Positions 1 to 5,268 of a DNA stretch of 5,268 nucleotides are shown here, piece after piece. The notes under the pieces were generated by a model. The model was not told the DNA's origin and made no database searches. It worked only from the letters and a program-made list of their open reading frames with translations. The translations under genes and the position numbers were made by a program. The stretch is from an uncultured bacterium (GTDB taxonomy: Bacteria > Patescibacteriota > Patescibacteriia > UBA1558 > GWA2-36-10), in NCBI GenBank assembly GCA_937912185.1, contig CALDOH010000102.1, positions 1-5,268 on the forward strand, given 5' to 3'. Position 1 is the stretch's first letter. Every line of letters begins with the position of its first letter.

Positions 1-9
1 TGGGTTCAT
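1..9 (-). CDS. Possible first codons of the next minus-strand gene (partial)
   Basis: On the minus strand an ATG at 9-7 is followed by two sense codons (Asn, Pro) before the window ends. It is supported only by what precedes it: an AAGGA Shine-Dalgarno-like sequence at 19-15, five bases upstream of the ATG, and promoter-like boxes further upstream, all placed just after the topA terminator. Three codons give no information on function. It may be a chance ATG. Confidence 0.3.
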
Positions 10-14
10 ATGTT

Positions 15-19
15 TCCTT
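15..19 (-). promoter_or_regulatory. Candidate ribosome-binding site for the left-edge gene
   Basis: AAGGA on the minus strand lies 5 nt upstream of the ATG at 9-7. This is near-ideal spacing for a Shine-Dalgarno site. It is the main reason to suspect that a new gene starts at the left edge. Confidence 0.35.
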
Positions 20-27
20 GGGTACTA

Positions 28-59
28 TTTATATTAACCTTTTCAGCCTATTATGTAAA
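28..59 (-). promoter_or_regulatory. Candidate sigma70-type promoter for the left-edge gene
   Basis: The minus strand has TTTACA at 59-54 (5 of 6 to the -35 consensus). It is followed either by TAATAT at 36-31 after a 17-bp spacer (4 of 6 to the -10 consensus) or by TATAAA at 33-28 after a 20-bp spacer (5 of 6). Either choice starts transcription at about 21-24, just ahead of the AAGGA site. The boxes begin immediately past the U tract of the topA terminator, a logical place for a new transcription unit. In AT-rich DNA such boxes also occur by chance. Confidence 0.3.
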
Positions 60-63
60 TACT

Positions 64-89
64 AAAAAGCCCCCGCGGTGCGGGGGCTT
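64..89 (-). terminator. Intrinsic terminator downstream of topA
   Basis: Bases 67-76 and 80-89 form a perfect 10-bp inverted repeat around a 3-nt loop (77-79). The core is eight G:C pairs flanked by two A:T pairs. Read on the minus strand the hairpin is followed by a run of T (68-64, five T after the last C), then more AT-rich sequence. It starts 3 nt after the topA stop codon, so it ends the topA transcript. On the plus strand the sequence after the stem has no T run, so it looks one-directional. Confidence 0.93.
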
Positions 90-92
90 AAG

Positions 93-2297
93 TTATTCGT
101 TTTCTTTTTTGAAATCACAGGCTTCACATTTTATAGTACTTTTATTGGCTACGACTAGGAGTTGTTTACATTTAGGACAGAGTTCTCCAGTTGGTTTACC
201 CCAGGTTAGATGTTCACAGTCGGGATATTTATTACAGCCGTAGAAATTTCGGCCTCGCTTACTGCGTTTGACTACCATCTCACCTTCGCCACACTTAGGA
301 CACTTGACGCCGGTTGATTTTTCAACTTGTTTGGTAGTCTTACATTTTGGATAGTCACTGCAAGCAATGAATTTTCCAAAGCGTCCAGTTTTCATTATCA
401 TTGGTTTGCCACACTCAGGACAGGGCTCGTCAATTTTTTCTGGTTCTTCGATTTCACCGTCGCTATTTATTGGTTTGGTGTTTTTACAGTCAGGATAATT
501 TGAGCAGGCTAGGAATTTTCCAAAGCGGCCTAACTTAATTATCATTGGACTACTACATTTTTCACAAACTTCGTCGGTAGCTTCTTCGGTCAATTCCTTT
601 TTATCAATTTCTTTTTCTTTTTTTAATAGATTTTCTTCAAAGGGGTGATAAAAATCATTGATCACTGGCTGCCATTTTATTTTACCATCAGCCACTTCAT
701 CTAGATCGTCTTCCATCTTGGCAGTAAAGTTATAACTGACAATATCACGGAAGTGTTCCATTAGTAGTTTATTAACAATTTCACCCATCTCAGTTGGGGC
801 CAATCTTTTTTCCTCTTTAGTTACATACAGACGGTCTACAATAGTAGCAATAGTTGGGGCATAGGTGGATGGTCTACCGATACCAAGAGCTTCCATGGCT
901 TTGACTAGCCCAGCTTCAGAGTAGCGAGCTGGAGGAGCGGTAAAATGTTGGAGGGCATCTAGGTTATCTAATTTAAGTTTATCACCAGTCTTTATTTCTG
1001 GTAATTCATTATCATCACCATTGGTATCGTAGATAGCTTTGAAACCATCAAATTTAGTAACAGTGCCACTAGCTTTTAAACTCCAGATAGTATCTTTGGC
1101 ATCAATTTCTACACTAGTAGTTTCGGTGATAGCTTCAGCCATTTGAGAGGCCACGCCTCTTTGCCAAACCAGGCTGTATATTTTGAATTGTTTGCTATCT
1201 AAATATTCTTTGACGCTTTCAGGATCATTGAAGGCATCGGTAGGACGGATAGCTTCATGAGCTTCTTGGGCCAACTTTGATTTGGTCTTGAAATCTCTAC
1301 CACCAGTCTGAATGTGTTTGACACTTAGTTTTTCAGTTACGTATTTGGTAGCATCATTTTTAAAGGTATCTGATAGATTGACGGAGTCAGTACGCATGTA
1401 AGTAATCAGACCAACACTACCCTGTGAGCCAAGCTTAATACCTTCATATAGTTGTTGAGCTATCATCATGGTTTGTTTGGCGCTATAGCCAAAACGACGG
1501 TTAGCGTCTTGTTGCAGAGTAGAAGTGGTAAATGGAGGTAGTGGGGTTTTTTTATTTTCTTTGGCTTTGACGTCGCTAACAATGAGTTTAGCTGGCTTGA
1601 TATCAGCTAAGGCTTGTTTAGCTCTTTCTTCATTTAAGTCATGCTTGCCAACGGCTTTGTCATTTTCTTTATGTAGTGACAATTTAAACTTATCAGAACC
1701 TTCTTTACTAGCCTCACCTTCAACAGACCAGTATTCTATAGCTTTGAAAGCGCGACGTTCTTCTTCGCGTTCAACTACCAATCTGACGGCGACTGACTGA
1801 ACACGACCAGCAGATAGGCCGCGAGCAACTTTTTTCCATAAGAGTGGAGAAAGTTTATAACCTACCAAACGATCGAGAATACGACGGGCTTGTTGAGCAT
1901 CAACCAGGTTTTGATTGATGGCGCGAGGATTTTCCAAAGCATTTTCAATAGCCTTTTTGGTTATTTCATGAAAAGCAATTCGTTTTACTTTTTCATCAGG
2001 CAATTTGAATAATTCTTGTAAATGCCAAGAGATTGCTTCTCCTTCACGATCTTCATCAGTTGCGAAATAGACTTCTTCGGCTGATTGGGCTAATTTTTTG
2101 AGGGTGGTCACCGTTTTTTTGGCTCTGGCTGGAACAGCGTAGGTAGGCTCAAAATTGTTTTCTACGTCAACTCCAAGTTTGCTTTTAGGCAAATCTCTGA
2201 CATGGCCGAATGATGATTCGACTTTGTAGCCTTTACCAAGAAAACCTTGAATGGTTTTGGCTTTTGTTGGTGACTCTACTATTACTAATTTGGACAT
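93..2297 (-). CDS. topA: DNA topoisomerase I (type IA), four C-terminal zinc ribbons
   Basis: Relaxes negatively supercoiled DNA by Mg-dependent single-strand cleavage and strand passage through a transient 5'-phosphotyrosine link. All catalytic parts are visible in the 734 residues. The N-terminal Toprim domain (1-about 115) has VESPTKAKTI with Glu8 and DEDREGE with Asp81, Asp83 and Glu85. RGLSAGRVQS is at 160-168. The active-site motif ITYMRTDS has Tyr300 as the predicted nucleophile and Arg302 beside it. LGIGRPSTYA is at 471-480. The tail carries four four-cysteine zinc ribbons: C578/581/598/604, C626/629/646/652, C666/669/688/694 and C707/710/724/727. The ATG at 2297 gives the canonical MSKLVIVESP start, so the start is secure, but no Shine-Dalgarno sequence precedes it. 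It lies 22 nt after folC and probably has its own promoter. Length and domain order are normal for the family. Confidence 0.98.
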   Translation of the reverse strand: MSKLVIVESPTKAKTIQGFLGKGYKVESSFGHVRDLPKSKLGVDVENNFEPTYAVPARAKKTVTTLKKLAQSAEEVYFATDEDREGEAISWHLQELFKLPDEKVKRIAFHEITKKAIENALENPRAINQNLVDAQQARRILDRLVGYKLSPLLWKKVARGLSAGRVQSVAVRLVVEREEERRAFKAIEYWSVEGEASKEGSDKFKLSLHKENDKAVGKHDLNEERAKQALADIKPAKLIVSDVKAKENKKTPLPPFTTSTLQQDANRRFGYSAKQTMMIAQQLYEGIKLGSQGSVGLITYMRTDSVNLSDTFKNDATKYVTEKLSVKHIQTGGRDFKTKSKLAQEAHEAIRPTDAFNDPESVKEYLDSKQFKIYSLVWQRGVASQMAEAITETTSVEIDAKDTIWSLKASGTVTKFDGFKAIYDTNGDDNELPEIKTGDKLKLDNLDALQHFTAPPARYSEAGLVKAMEALGIGRPSTYAPTIATIVDRLYVTKEEKRLAPTEMGEIVNKLLMEHFRDIVSYNFTAKMEDDLDEVADGKIKWQPVINDFYHPFEENLLKKEKEIDKKELTEEATDEVCEKCSSPMIIKLGRFGKFLACSNYPDCKNTKPINSDGEIEEPEKIDEPCPECGKPMIMKTGRFGKFIACSDYPKCKTTKQVEKSTGVKCPKCGEGEMVVKRSKRGRNFYGCNKYPDCEHLTWGKPTGELCPKCKQLLVVANKSTIKCEACDFKKENE
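330..566 (-). repeat. topA: Near-duplicate zinc-ribbon repeats 1 and 2 inside topA
   Basis: Two adjacent segments (474-566, residues 578-608; 330-422, residues 626-656) encode almost the same zinc ribbon. Each has two cysteines two residues apart, then PMI-K--GRFGKF-ACS-YP-CK-TK. They are separated by an acidic linker of about 17 residues. The third ribbon (216-302) and fourth (117-179) are more diverged. DNA identity between copies 1 and 2 is clear but imperfect, so this is an old internal duplication under protein-level selection, not a recent repeat or an assembly artefact. Confidence 0.8.
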
Positions 2298-2304
2298 AAA
2301 TTGG

Positions 2305-2333
2305 ACTATAAATCAATGTTTAGCTCTTGTCAA
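2305..2333 (-). promoter_or_regulatory. Near-consensus sigma70-type promoter of topA, within the folC 3' end
   Basis: The minus strand reads TTGACA at 2333-2328 (6 of 6 to the -35 consensus), a 17-bp spacer, then TATAGT at 2310-2305 (5 of 6 to the -10 consensus). The -35 box overlaps the last codons of folC (Leu-Asp-Lys) and the -10 lies in the 22-nt gap. The usual distance from the -10 box puts the start site at about 2298-2297. The first purine there is the A of the topA ATG. The transcript would thus be leaderless or have a leader of one or two bases, which agrees with the absence of a Shine-Dalgarno site before topA. Sequence evidence only; in an AT-rich genome consensus boxes can be fortuitous, but this combination is strong. 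Confidence 0.7.
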
Positions 2334-3654
2334 GTTTAAGTGTTTTTAAGATATACTCTTCACTGACCCATCTTTTTCTTAGTTCTCCACTGAGGAAGAA
2401 CGAACCAGTGATCAAGATTAGGTCATCTTTTTTGGCTGACTTTAGGGCCAAATCAAGCGCCTGATAGGGGTCATTATATATATGTATAGGTATCTTTGGA
2501 GCAATATTTTTACTGGTCTGGTAGAGCTTCCTTAGGTCAGCGGTTTTTCTTTCGGGGATTATGAATCTGGTTAGATAAACTCGATCTGATATAGCCAGAA
2601 GTTTTTTTAGAGGTAGGCGATAATTCTTGTTGTGAGCAAAACCTAAAACTAGGTGTAATTTTTTATACTTTCGTTGATTTACAAAATTAATTAAATTGTC
2701 GAGCTTATCTCTATTGTGTGAGCCGTCCAAGATTACCAGAGGACTTTTTCCCGTATTTGGGATCCCGCTTTGCGGTGATTGAATTATTTCTTGTCGACAG
2801 TTCAATTTGAAATTAGTGATTACCTTTTGTGTATTTTTAGGTTTTATTTTTAGAATGTCCAAAATATTTAAAGCTAGGTTCAAATTTTCTGTTTGTCGGG
2901 GAGTATTGAAATAATCACTGAGCTGATAGTCTTCTGCTAAATTTTCTGTTTCTATAAACCAAGCCTGTTTCTTCTTGCAGGTAGTTTTGAAAATTTGGCG
3001 AAGTTTTTTATTATGTTCGGTGCTGATAAAAATACTATTTCTTTTTATAATGCCAGATTTATCTTTAGCAATTTTTTCTTTAGTGTCACCCAAAATTTCA
3101 GTGTGATCTAGACCAATGTTTGTGATAGCTGCTACTTTAGCTTCGGGGATGACGTTGGTAGCATCATGAGTTCCACCCAAGCCAGCTTCTAGCACTACCC
3201 AATCACATCCTTGTTCTTGAAAATATAACAAGGCAATCGCTAGCCAGGTTTCAAAATAAGAAATCGGATCGTCTTTGTAGTTTAAGGTATATTTATCCCA
3301 GGCGGGTTTTATTTTTTCTTCCAAAATTTTATGAAGTATCTGTGGTTTCATCAGTTTATCACCCACACTAACCTTTTCTATGGTAGTAGTAGCAAAAGGA
3401 GAGATATAGGCACCGACCTTGTAGCCAGCATCGGTCATTAGGGCTTGTAGTATTTTGGTGGTGGTACCTTTACCACTAGTGCCAGCTATATGAATAAACT
3501 TCAATTTTTTTTCAGGACTACCAACTAGAGTCAAAAATTTTCTAGTACGATCAATAAAAATACTTCGGTCTTTGATACCGAGCATGTAATTTTTTCGAGG
3601 AATATTACCTAAGCCCTCGATAAATTCAATATCTTTTTGGTATTGTTTGAACAT
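2320..3654 (-). CDS. folC: Folylpolyglutamate synthase / dihydrofolate synthase family Mur ligase
   Basis: ATP-dependent cytoplasmic ligase of the FolC branch of the Mur ligase superfamily. Family members add glutamate to dihydropteroate and/or to reduced folates. The 444 residues match the family's length and layout. Visible motifs: P-loop HIAGTSGKGTTT at 55-66; SPFA at 85-88 (family SPHL); YFETWLAIALLYF at 133-145; LEAGLGGTHDATNV at 155-168; ITNIGLDHTEILGDT at 177-191; DKSGI at 198-202, whose Lys199 matches the lysine carbamylated in relatives; DGSHN at 310-314 opening the C-terminal domain; and ITGSFFLSGELR at 415-426. The start is supported by GAGGAG ten bases upstream. It lies 1 nt after the transporter, so the two are probably translationally coupled. 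Several substrate-side motifs deviate from the consensus, so the exact substrate (dihydropteroate, folate, or both) is uncertain. Residues about 293-304 look like an extra insertion encoded by a GC-rich palindromic patch. Confidence 0.92.
   Translation of the reverse strand: MFKQYQKDIEFIEGLGNIPRKNYMLGIKDRSIFIDRTRKFLTLVGSPEKKLKFIHIAGTSGKGTTTKILQALMTDAGYKVGAYISPFATTTIEKVSVGDKLMKPQILHKILEEKIKPAWDKYTLNYKDDPISYFETWLAIALLYFQEQGCDWVVLEAGLGGTHDATNVIPEAKVAAITNIGLDHTEILGDTKEKIAKDKSGIIKRNSIFISTEHNKKLRQIFKTTCKKKQAWFIETENLAEDYQLSDYFNTPRQTENLNLALNILDILKIKPKNTQKVITNFKLNCRQEIIQSPQSGIPNTGKSPLVILDGSHNRDKLDNLINFVNQRKYKKLHLVLGFAHNKNYRLPLKKLLAISDRVYLTRFIIPERKTADLRKLYQTSKNIAPKIPIHIYNDPYQALDLALKSAKKDDLILITGSFFLSGELRKRWVSEEYILKTLKLDKS
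2750..2775 (-). repeat. GC-rich palindromic patch in folC
   Basis: Within 26 bases there are three overlapping inverted repeats: CCGC-AAA-GCGG (2775-2765 on the minus strand), the perfect palindrome GGGATCCC (2766-2759), and CCC/GGG arms around six bases (2761-2750). The patch is 16 of 26 G+C, clearly richer than the AT-rich gene around it. It encodes a Ser-Gly-Ile-Pro-Asn-Thr-Gly stretch in a linker just before DGSHN, where family members usually have a shorter connection. It keeps the reading frame. It could be a small palindromic element captured in frame or simply a surface loop. Confidence 0.4.
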
Positions 3655-3655
3655 A

Positions 3656-4330
3656 TTATTTTTTCTCCTCAGGTCCCGAGCTAGGCCTAGGGGTCAGCCA
3701 TTTCACACCCAGGTAGGCAAAGGGGGTGTCTAGTAAGGCTAAAATTATTTTTAAAACATAGTAAGGTAAAATCAAACTCCACATAAAAGTAAAGTCAAAT
3801 TTTGGCGTCATATGATAAAAGGCAATAAATATAAAGATGGTAGTATCAATAAATTGACTAACTATGGTAGATAAATTATTTCTTAGCCAAAAGTATTTTC
3901 CCTTGGTTTTTTGTTTCCAATATTCAAAGGCCCAGATGTCATGGAGTTGGGATATAATAAAAGCAATGATAGAGGCAATGAAAATACGGGCGCTATTTTG
4001 AAAAACTTCGATAAAGGCTGGATTGGCATCAATAAATCTTTCAGCGGGCTGTACCCAGATACTGATCTTGATGAAAATATAGCTAAAGATCATAGCAATA
4101 GCCGTAGCCCAGACAAGCTGGCTGACAAATTTTTTTCCTTTTACCTCAGCTAAAATATCGGTAATCAGAAAAGTGATTGGTACCAGCCAAATACCCATTG
4201 ATACGTTAAGTGGTCCGAGGCGGATTATTTTTATGCCGACTATGTTTGCCAAAATTATAGAAGTAGCAAATATAACTTGTAGGAGAGTTGTTTTTCTTTC
4301 TTGAGATATATTATTTATATTTAAGTTCAT
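3656..4330 (-). CDS. yhhQ: Queuosine precursor transporter, VUT/YhhQ family
   Basis: Predicted inner-membrane protein of 224 residues, close to the family's usual length. Characterised members import queuosine precursors (preQ0, preQ1 or queuine) for tRNA modification; the family was earlier grouped as vitamin uptake transporters. About six hydrophobic segments are visible (roughly 15-34, 44-62, 68-92, 112-134, 153-173 and 182-208). Family signatures are ANIVGIKII at 28-36, ITDILAEVKGKK at 56-67, ISQLHDIWAF at 126-135 and LRNNLSTIVSQFIDTTIF at 149-166, which includes the Arg-Asn pair and the membrane-embedded Asp. The ATG overlaps the dprA stop by 4 nt and has no Shine-Dalgarno sequence, so translation probably depends on reinitiation after dprA. 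There is no untranslated leader and hence no room for a preQ1 riboswitch directly ahead of it. Tight coupling to folC leaves open that it carries a pterin- or folate-related compound. Family call firm, substrate inferred. Confidence 0.88.
   Translation of the reverse strand: MNLNINNISQERKTTLLQVIFATSIILANIVGIKIIRLGPLNVSMGIWLVPITFLITDILAEVKGKKFVSQLVWATAIAMIFSYIFIKISIWVQPAERFIDANPAFIEVFQNSARIFIASIIAFIISQLHDIWAFEYWKQKTKGKYFWLRNNLSTIVSQFIDTTIFIFIAFYHMTPKFDFTFMWSLILPYYVLKIILALLDTPFAYLGVKWLTPRPSSGPEEKK
3665..3670 (-). promoter_or_regulatory. Shine-Dalgarno site of folC inside the transporter gene
   Basis: GAGGAG on the minus strand, ten bases before the folC ATG, lies in the last codons of the transporter (Pro-Glu-Glu-Lys-Lys). 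It is the only clear purine-rich ribosome-binding site ahead of the genes whose starts are complete in the window, and it fixes the folC start at 3654. Because ribosomes finishing the transporter pass directly over it, the two genes are likely coupled. Confidence 0.75.
4327..4330 (-). other. ATGA start/stop overlap between dprA and the transporter
   Basis: The four bases 4330-4327 read ATGA on the minus strand. ATG starts the transporter and TGA stops dprA. The 20 bases before the ATG contain no Shine-Dalgarno-like purine run. This arrangement is typical of termination-reinitiation coupling within one operon. Confidence 0.9.
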
Positions 4331-5268
4331 TTGGTTTCAAGTTGGTTAAACCTATTAAATTTTAATAAGCCTTGGATTTCTAGGGTAGAAACTATGGGGT
4401 TTAATTTTTCCAAAGGCAATTCTAATTTTTGAGAAAGTTTAACCAAGCTCATAGGCTCTGTCTGTAATAAAGTGTAGATTTTAGCATGGGTTTTATTTTT
4501 TATTATTATCTCCTGGCGTGCATCTTTTTTATTTACTTGGTAGATTTCCAAAATATCTTCGGCTCCAAGTAGTACGCCAGCGCCGTTTTTTATCAAATGA
4601 TTTGGTCCTTGGTTTAAATTATAGTTTATATTTCCTGGTAGGGCTAGGACTTCGCGTCCTTGATCAATAGCTACTTGAGCAGTGATGAGTGTGCCAGATT
4701 TGAGAGCACCAGAGATTACTATTGTAGCCTGGGCTAGTCCAGCTAAGATTCGATTGCGCTTGGGAAATTGATGTATAGCTGGAGGAGTCAGAGCGGAATA
4801 TTCTGATAGGAGTAGGCCATTTTGTTTTATTATCTGTTGAGCTAAAGCACGATTGCTTTGAGGATAAAGTACAACTTCATCCAAACCTGATCCCAGTACA
4901 GCAATGGTTGGTAGCTTGTTTTCTAAAGCAGCTTGATGAGCAACAGAGTCCATACCTCGAGCCAGGCCGCTGACTATTATTAGAGGAGTGCCAGTCAATT
5001 GAGCAATTATTTTTTGGGCACTACTTATATGATAGTCAGTGGTAGTGCGAGAGCCAACTATAGTCAAAAGGTTTTTTTCTTTGAGTAACTTTTTATTCCC
5101 TCTATAAAAAAGAAAAAGTGGTGGATCGTAGGTAGCTTTTAAATTTTTAGGATAATCATCATCAAGTATTGTGAGGTAGTTTTCTGTAAGCTGAGAAAAT
5201 TCTTGATGAAGTTCCTGAATAAAATTTTTGTCCTGCTGACTCTGTTCAATCAGAGTTTCTATCTTAGG
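4327..5268 (-). CDS. dprA: DNA-processing protein DprA (5' end beyond the window)
   Basis: Cytoplasmic protein that binds incoming single-stranded DNA and loads RecA during natural transformation. The frame stays open to the right edge, so 313 C-terminal residues are visible and perhaps 50-60 are missing. The TTG at 5067 is not the start: upstream in-frame sequence contains the conserved DDDYPKNLK, DPPLFLFYRGN and, spanning the TTG, LLTIVGSR. Counting visible residues, the Rossmann-like core shows SGLARGMDSVAH (100-111), GSGLDEVVLYP (126-136), FPKRNRILAGL (168-178), KSGTLITA (190-197), LPGNI (210-214) and GPNHLIKNGA (221-230). A C-terminal winged-helix domain follows at about 260-313. The Glu usually present a few residues before KSG-LITA is Ser here (codon 4713-4711). 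It ends in TGA overlapping the transporter start, so dprA is the most upstream visible gene of the operon. Confidence 0.96.
   Translation of the reverse strand, partial: PKIETLIEQSQQDKNFIQELHQEFSQLTENYLTILDDDYPKNLKATYDPPLFLFYRGNKKLLKEKNLLTIVGSRTTTDYHISSAQKIIAQLTGTPLIIVSGLARGMDSVAHQAALENKLPTIAVLGSGLDEVVLYPQSNRALAQQIIKQNGLLLSEYSALTPPAIHQFPKRNRILAGLAQATIVISGALKSGTLITAQVAIDQGREVLALPGNINYNLNQGPNHLIKNGAGVLLGAEDILEIYQVNKKDARQEIIIKNKTHAKIYTLLQTEPMSLVKLSQKLELPLEKLNPIVSTLEIQGLLKFNRFNQLETK

Noticed and set aside
10..243. Plus-strand open frame of 77 codons
   Set aside because: It runs through the topA terminator hairpin and antisense to the topA zinc-ribbon tail. Its protein has no recognisable motif and no ribosome-binding site is evident.
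330..566. Duplicated topA segment as an assembly error or tandem repeat
   Set aside because: The two copies differ at many third-codon and several protein positions and are separated by a unique acidic linker.
1525..1800. Plus-strand open frame of 91 codons
   Set aside because: Entirely antisense to topA. The serine/leucine-rich translation is what antisense reading of this coding sequence produces.
3911..4153. Plus-strand open frame of 80 codons
   Set aside because: Entirely antisense to the well-conserved transporter gene, with no domain resemblance and no start signal.
4327..4329. UGA recoded as glycine or tryptophan, as in some candidate-phylum bacteria
   Set aside because: The UGA falls exactly at the expected end of the DprA winged-helix domain and forms a classic ATGA overlap, so it behaves as a stop. 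No other in-frame UGA occurs in the genes.
4327..4350. preQ1 or other riboswitch controlling the transporter
   Set aside because: The start codon overlaps the dprA stop, leaving no leader, and the preceding bases are conserved dprA winged-helix coding sequence with no evident hairpin.
5065..5067. TTG as the start of dprA
   Set aside because: The frame upstream is open to the window edge and encodes conserved DprA sequence (YPKNLK, DPPLFLFYRGN), so this is an internal leucine codon.

Overview
The window is an AT-rich bacterial stretch in which every supported gene lies on the minus strand. Read in the direction of transcription (right to left) the order is dprA (5' end beyond the right edge), a VUT-family/YhhQ-type queuosine-precursor transporter, folC and topA. 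A strong intrinsic terminator follows topA, and the first codons of a further minus-strand gene may lie at the left edge. Lysine- and isoleucine-rich proteins, tight packing, divergent but intact housekeeping motifs and the dprA/topA neighbourhood would fit a small-genome bacterium, plausibly a Patescibacteria/CPR member. That assignment is an impression from composition and protein style, not a proof. The standard bacterial code fits: dprA ends at a UGA exactly where its family should end.

Layout: dprA (4327-5268, at least 313 residues visible) overlaps the transporter (3656-4330) by 4 nt in an ATGA junction. The transporter is followed after 1 nt by folC (2320-3654), whose Shine-Dalgarno sequence lies inside the transporter gene. 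folC is followed after 22 nt by topA (93-2297). Those 22 nt hold no ribosome-binding site. They do hold part of a near-consensus sigma70-type promoter whose -35 box lies in the last folC codons, and whose predicted start site falls on or next to the A of the topA ATG. topA therefore probably has its own promoter and an essentially leaderless mRNA, in addition to readthrough from the operon. A 10-bp GC-rich hairpin with a U tract (64-89) ends the unit.

Functionally, DprA (RecA loader on incoming single-stranded DNA) and TopA (relaxation of negative supercoils) are DNA-processing proteins whose genes are neighbours in many bacteria. Here a membrane transporter and a folate-type Mur ligase sit between them and look translationally coupled. 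They may form a small salvage module: import of a 7-deazaguanine or pterin-like compound, plus polyglutamylation. This is inference. I see no novel defence, mobile or RNA system. The best leads are the leaderless topA promoter, the transporter-folC coupling, and a GC-rich palindromic patch apparently inserted in folC.
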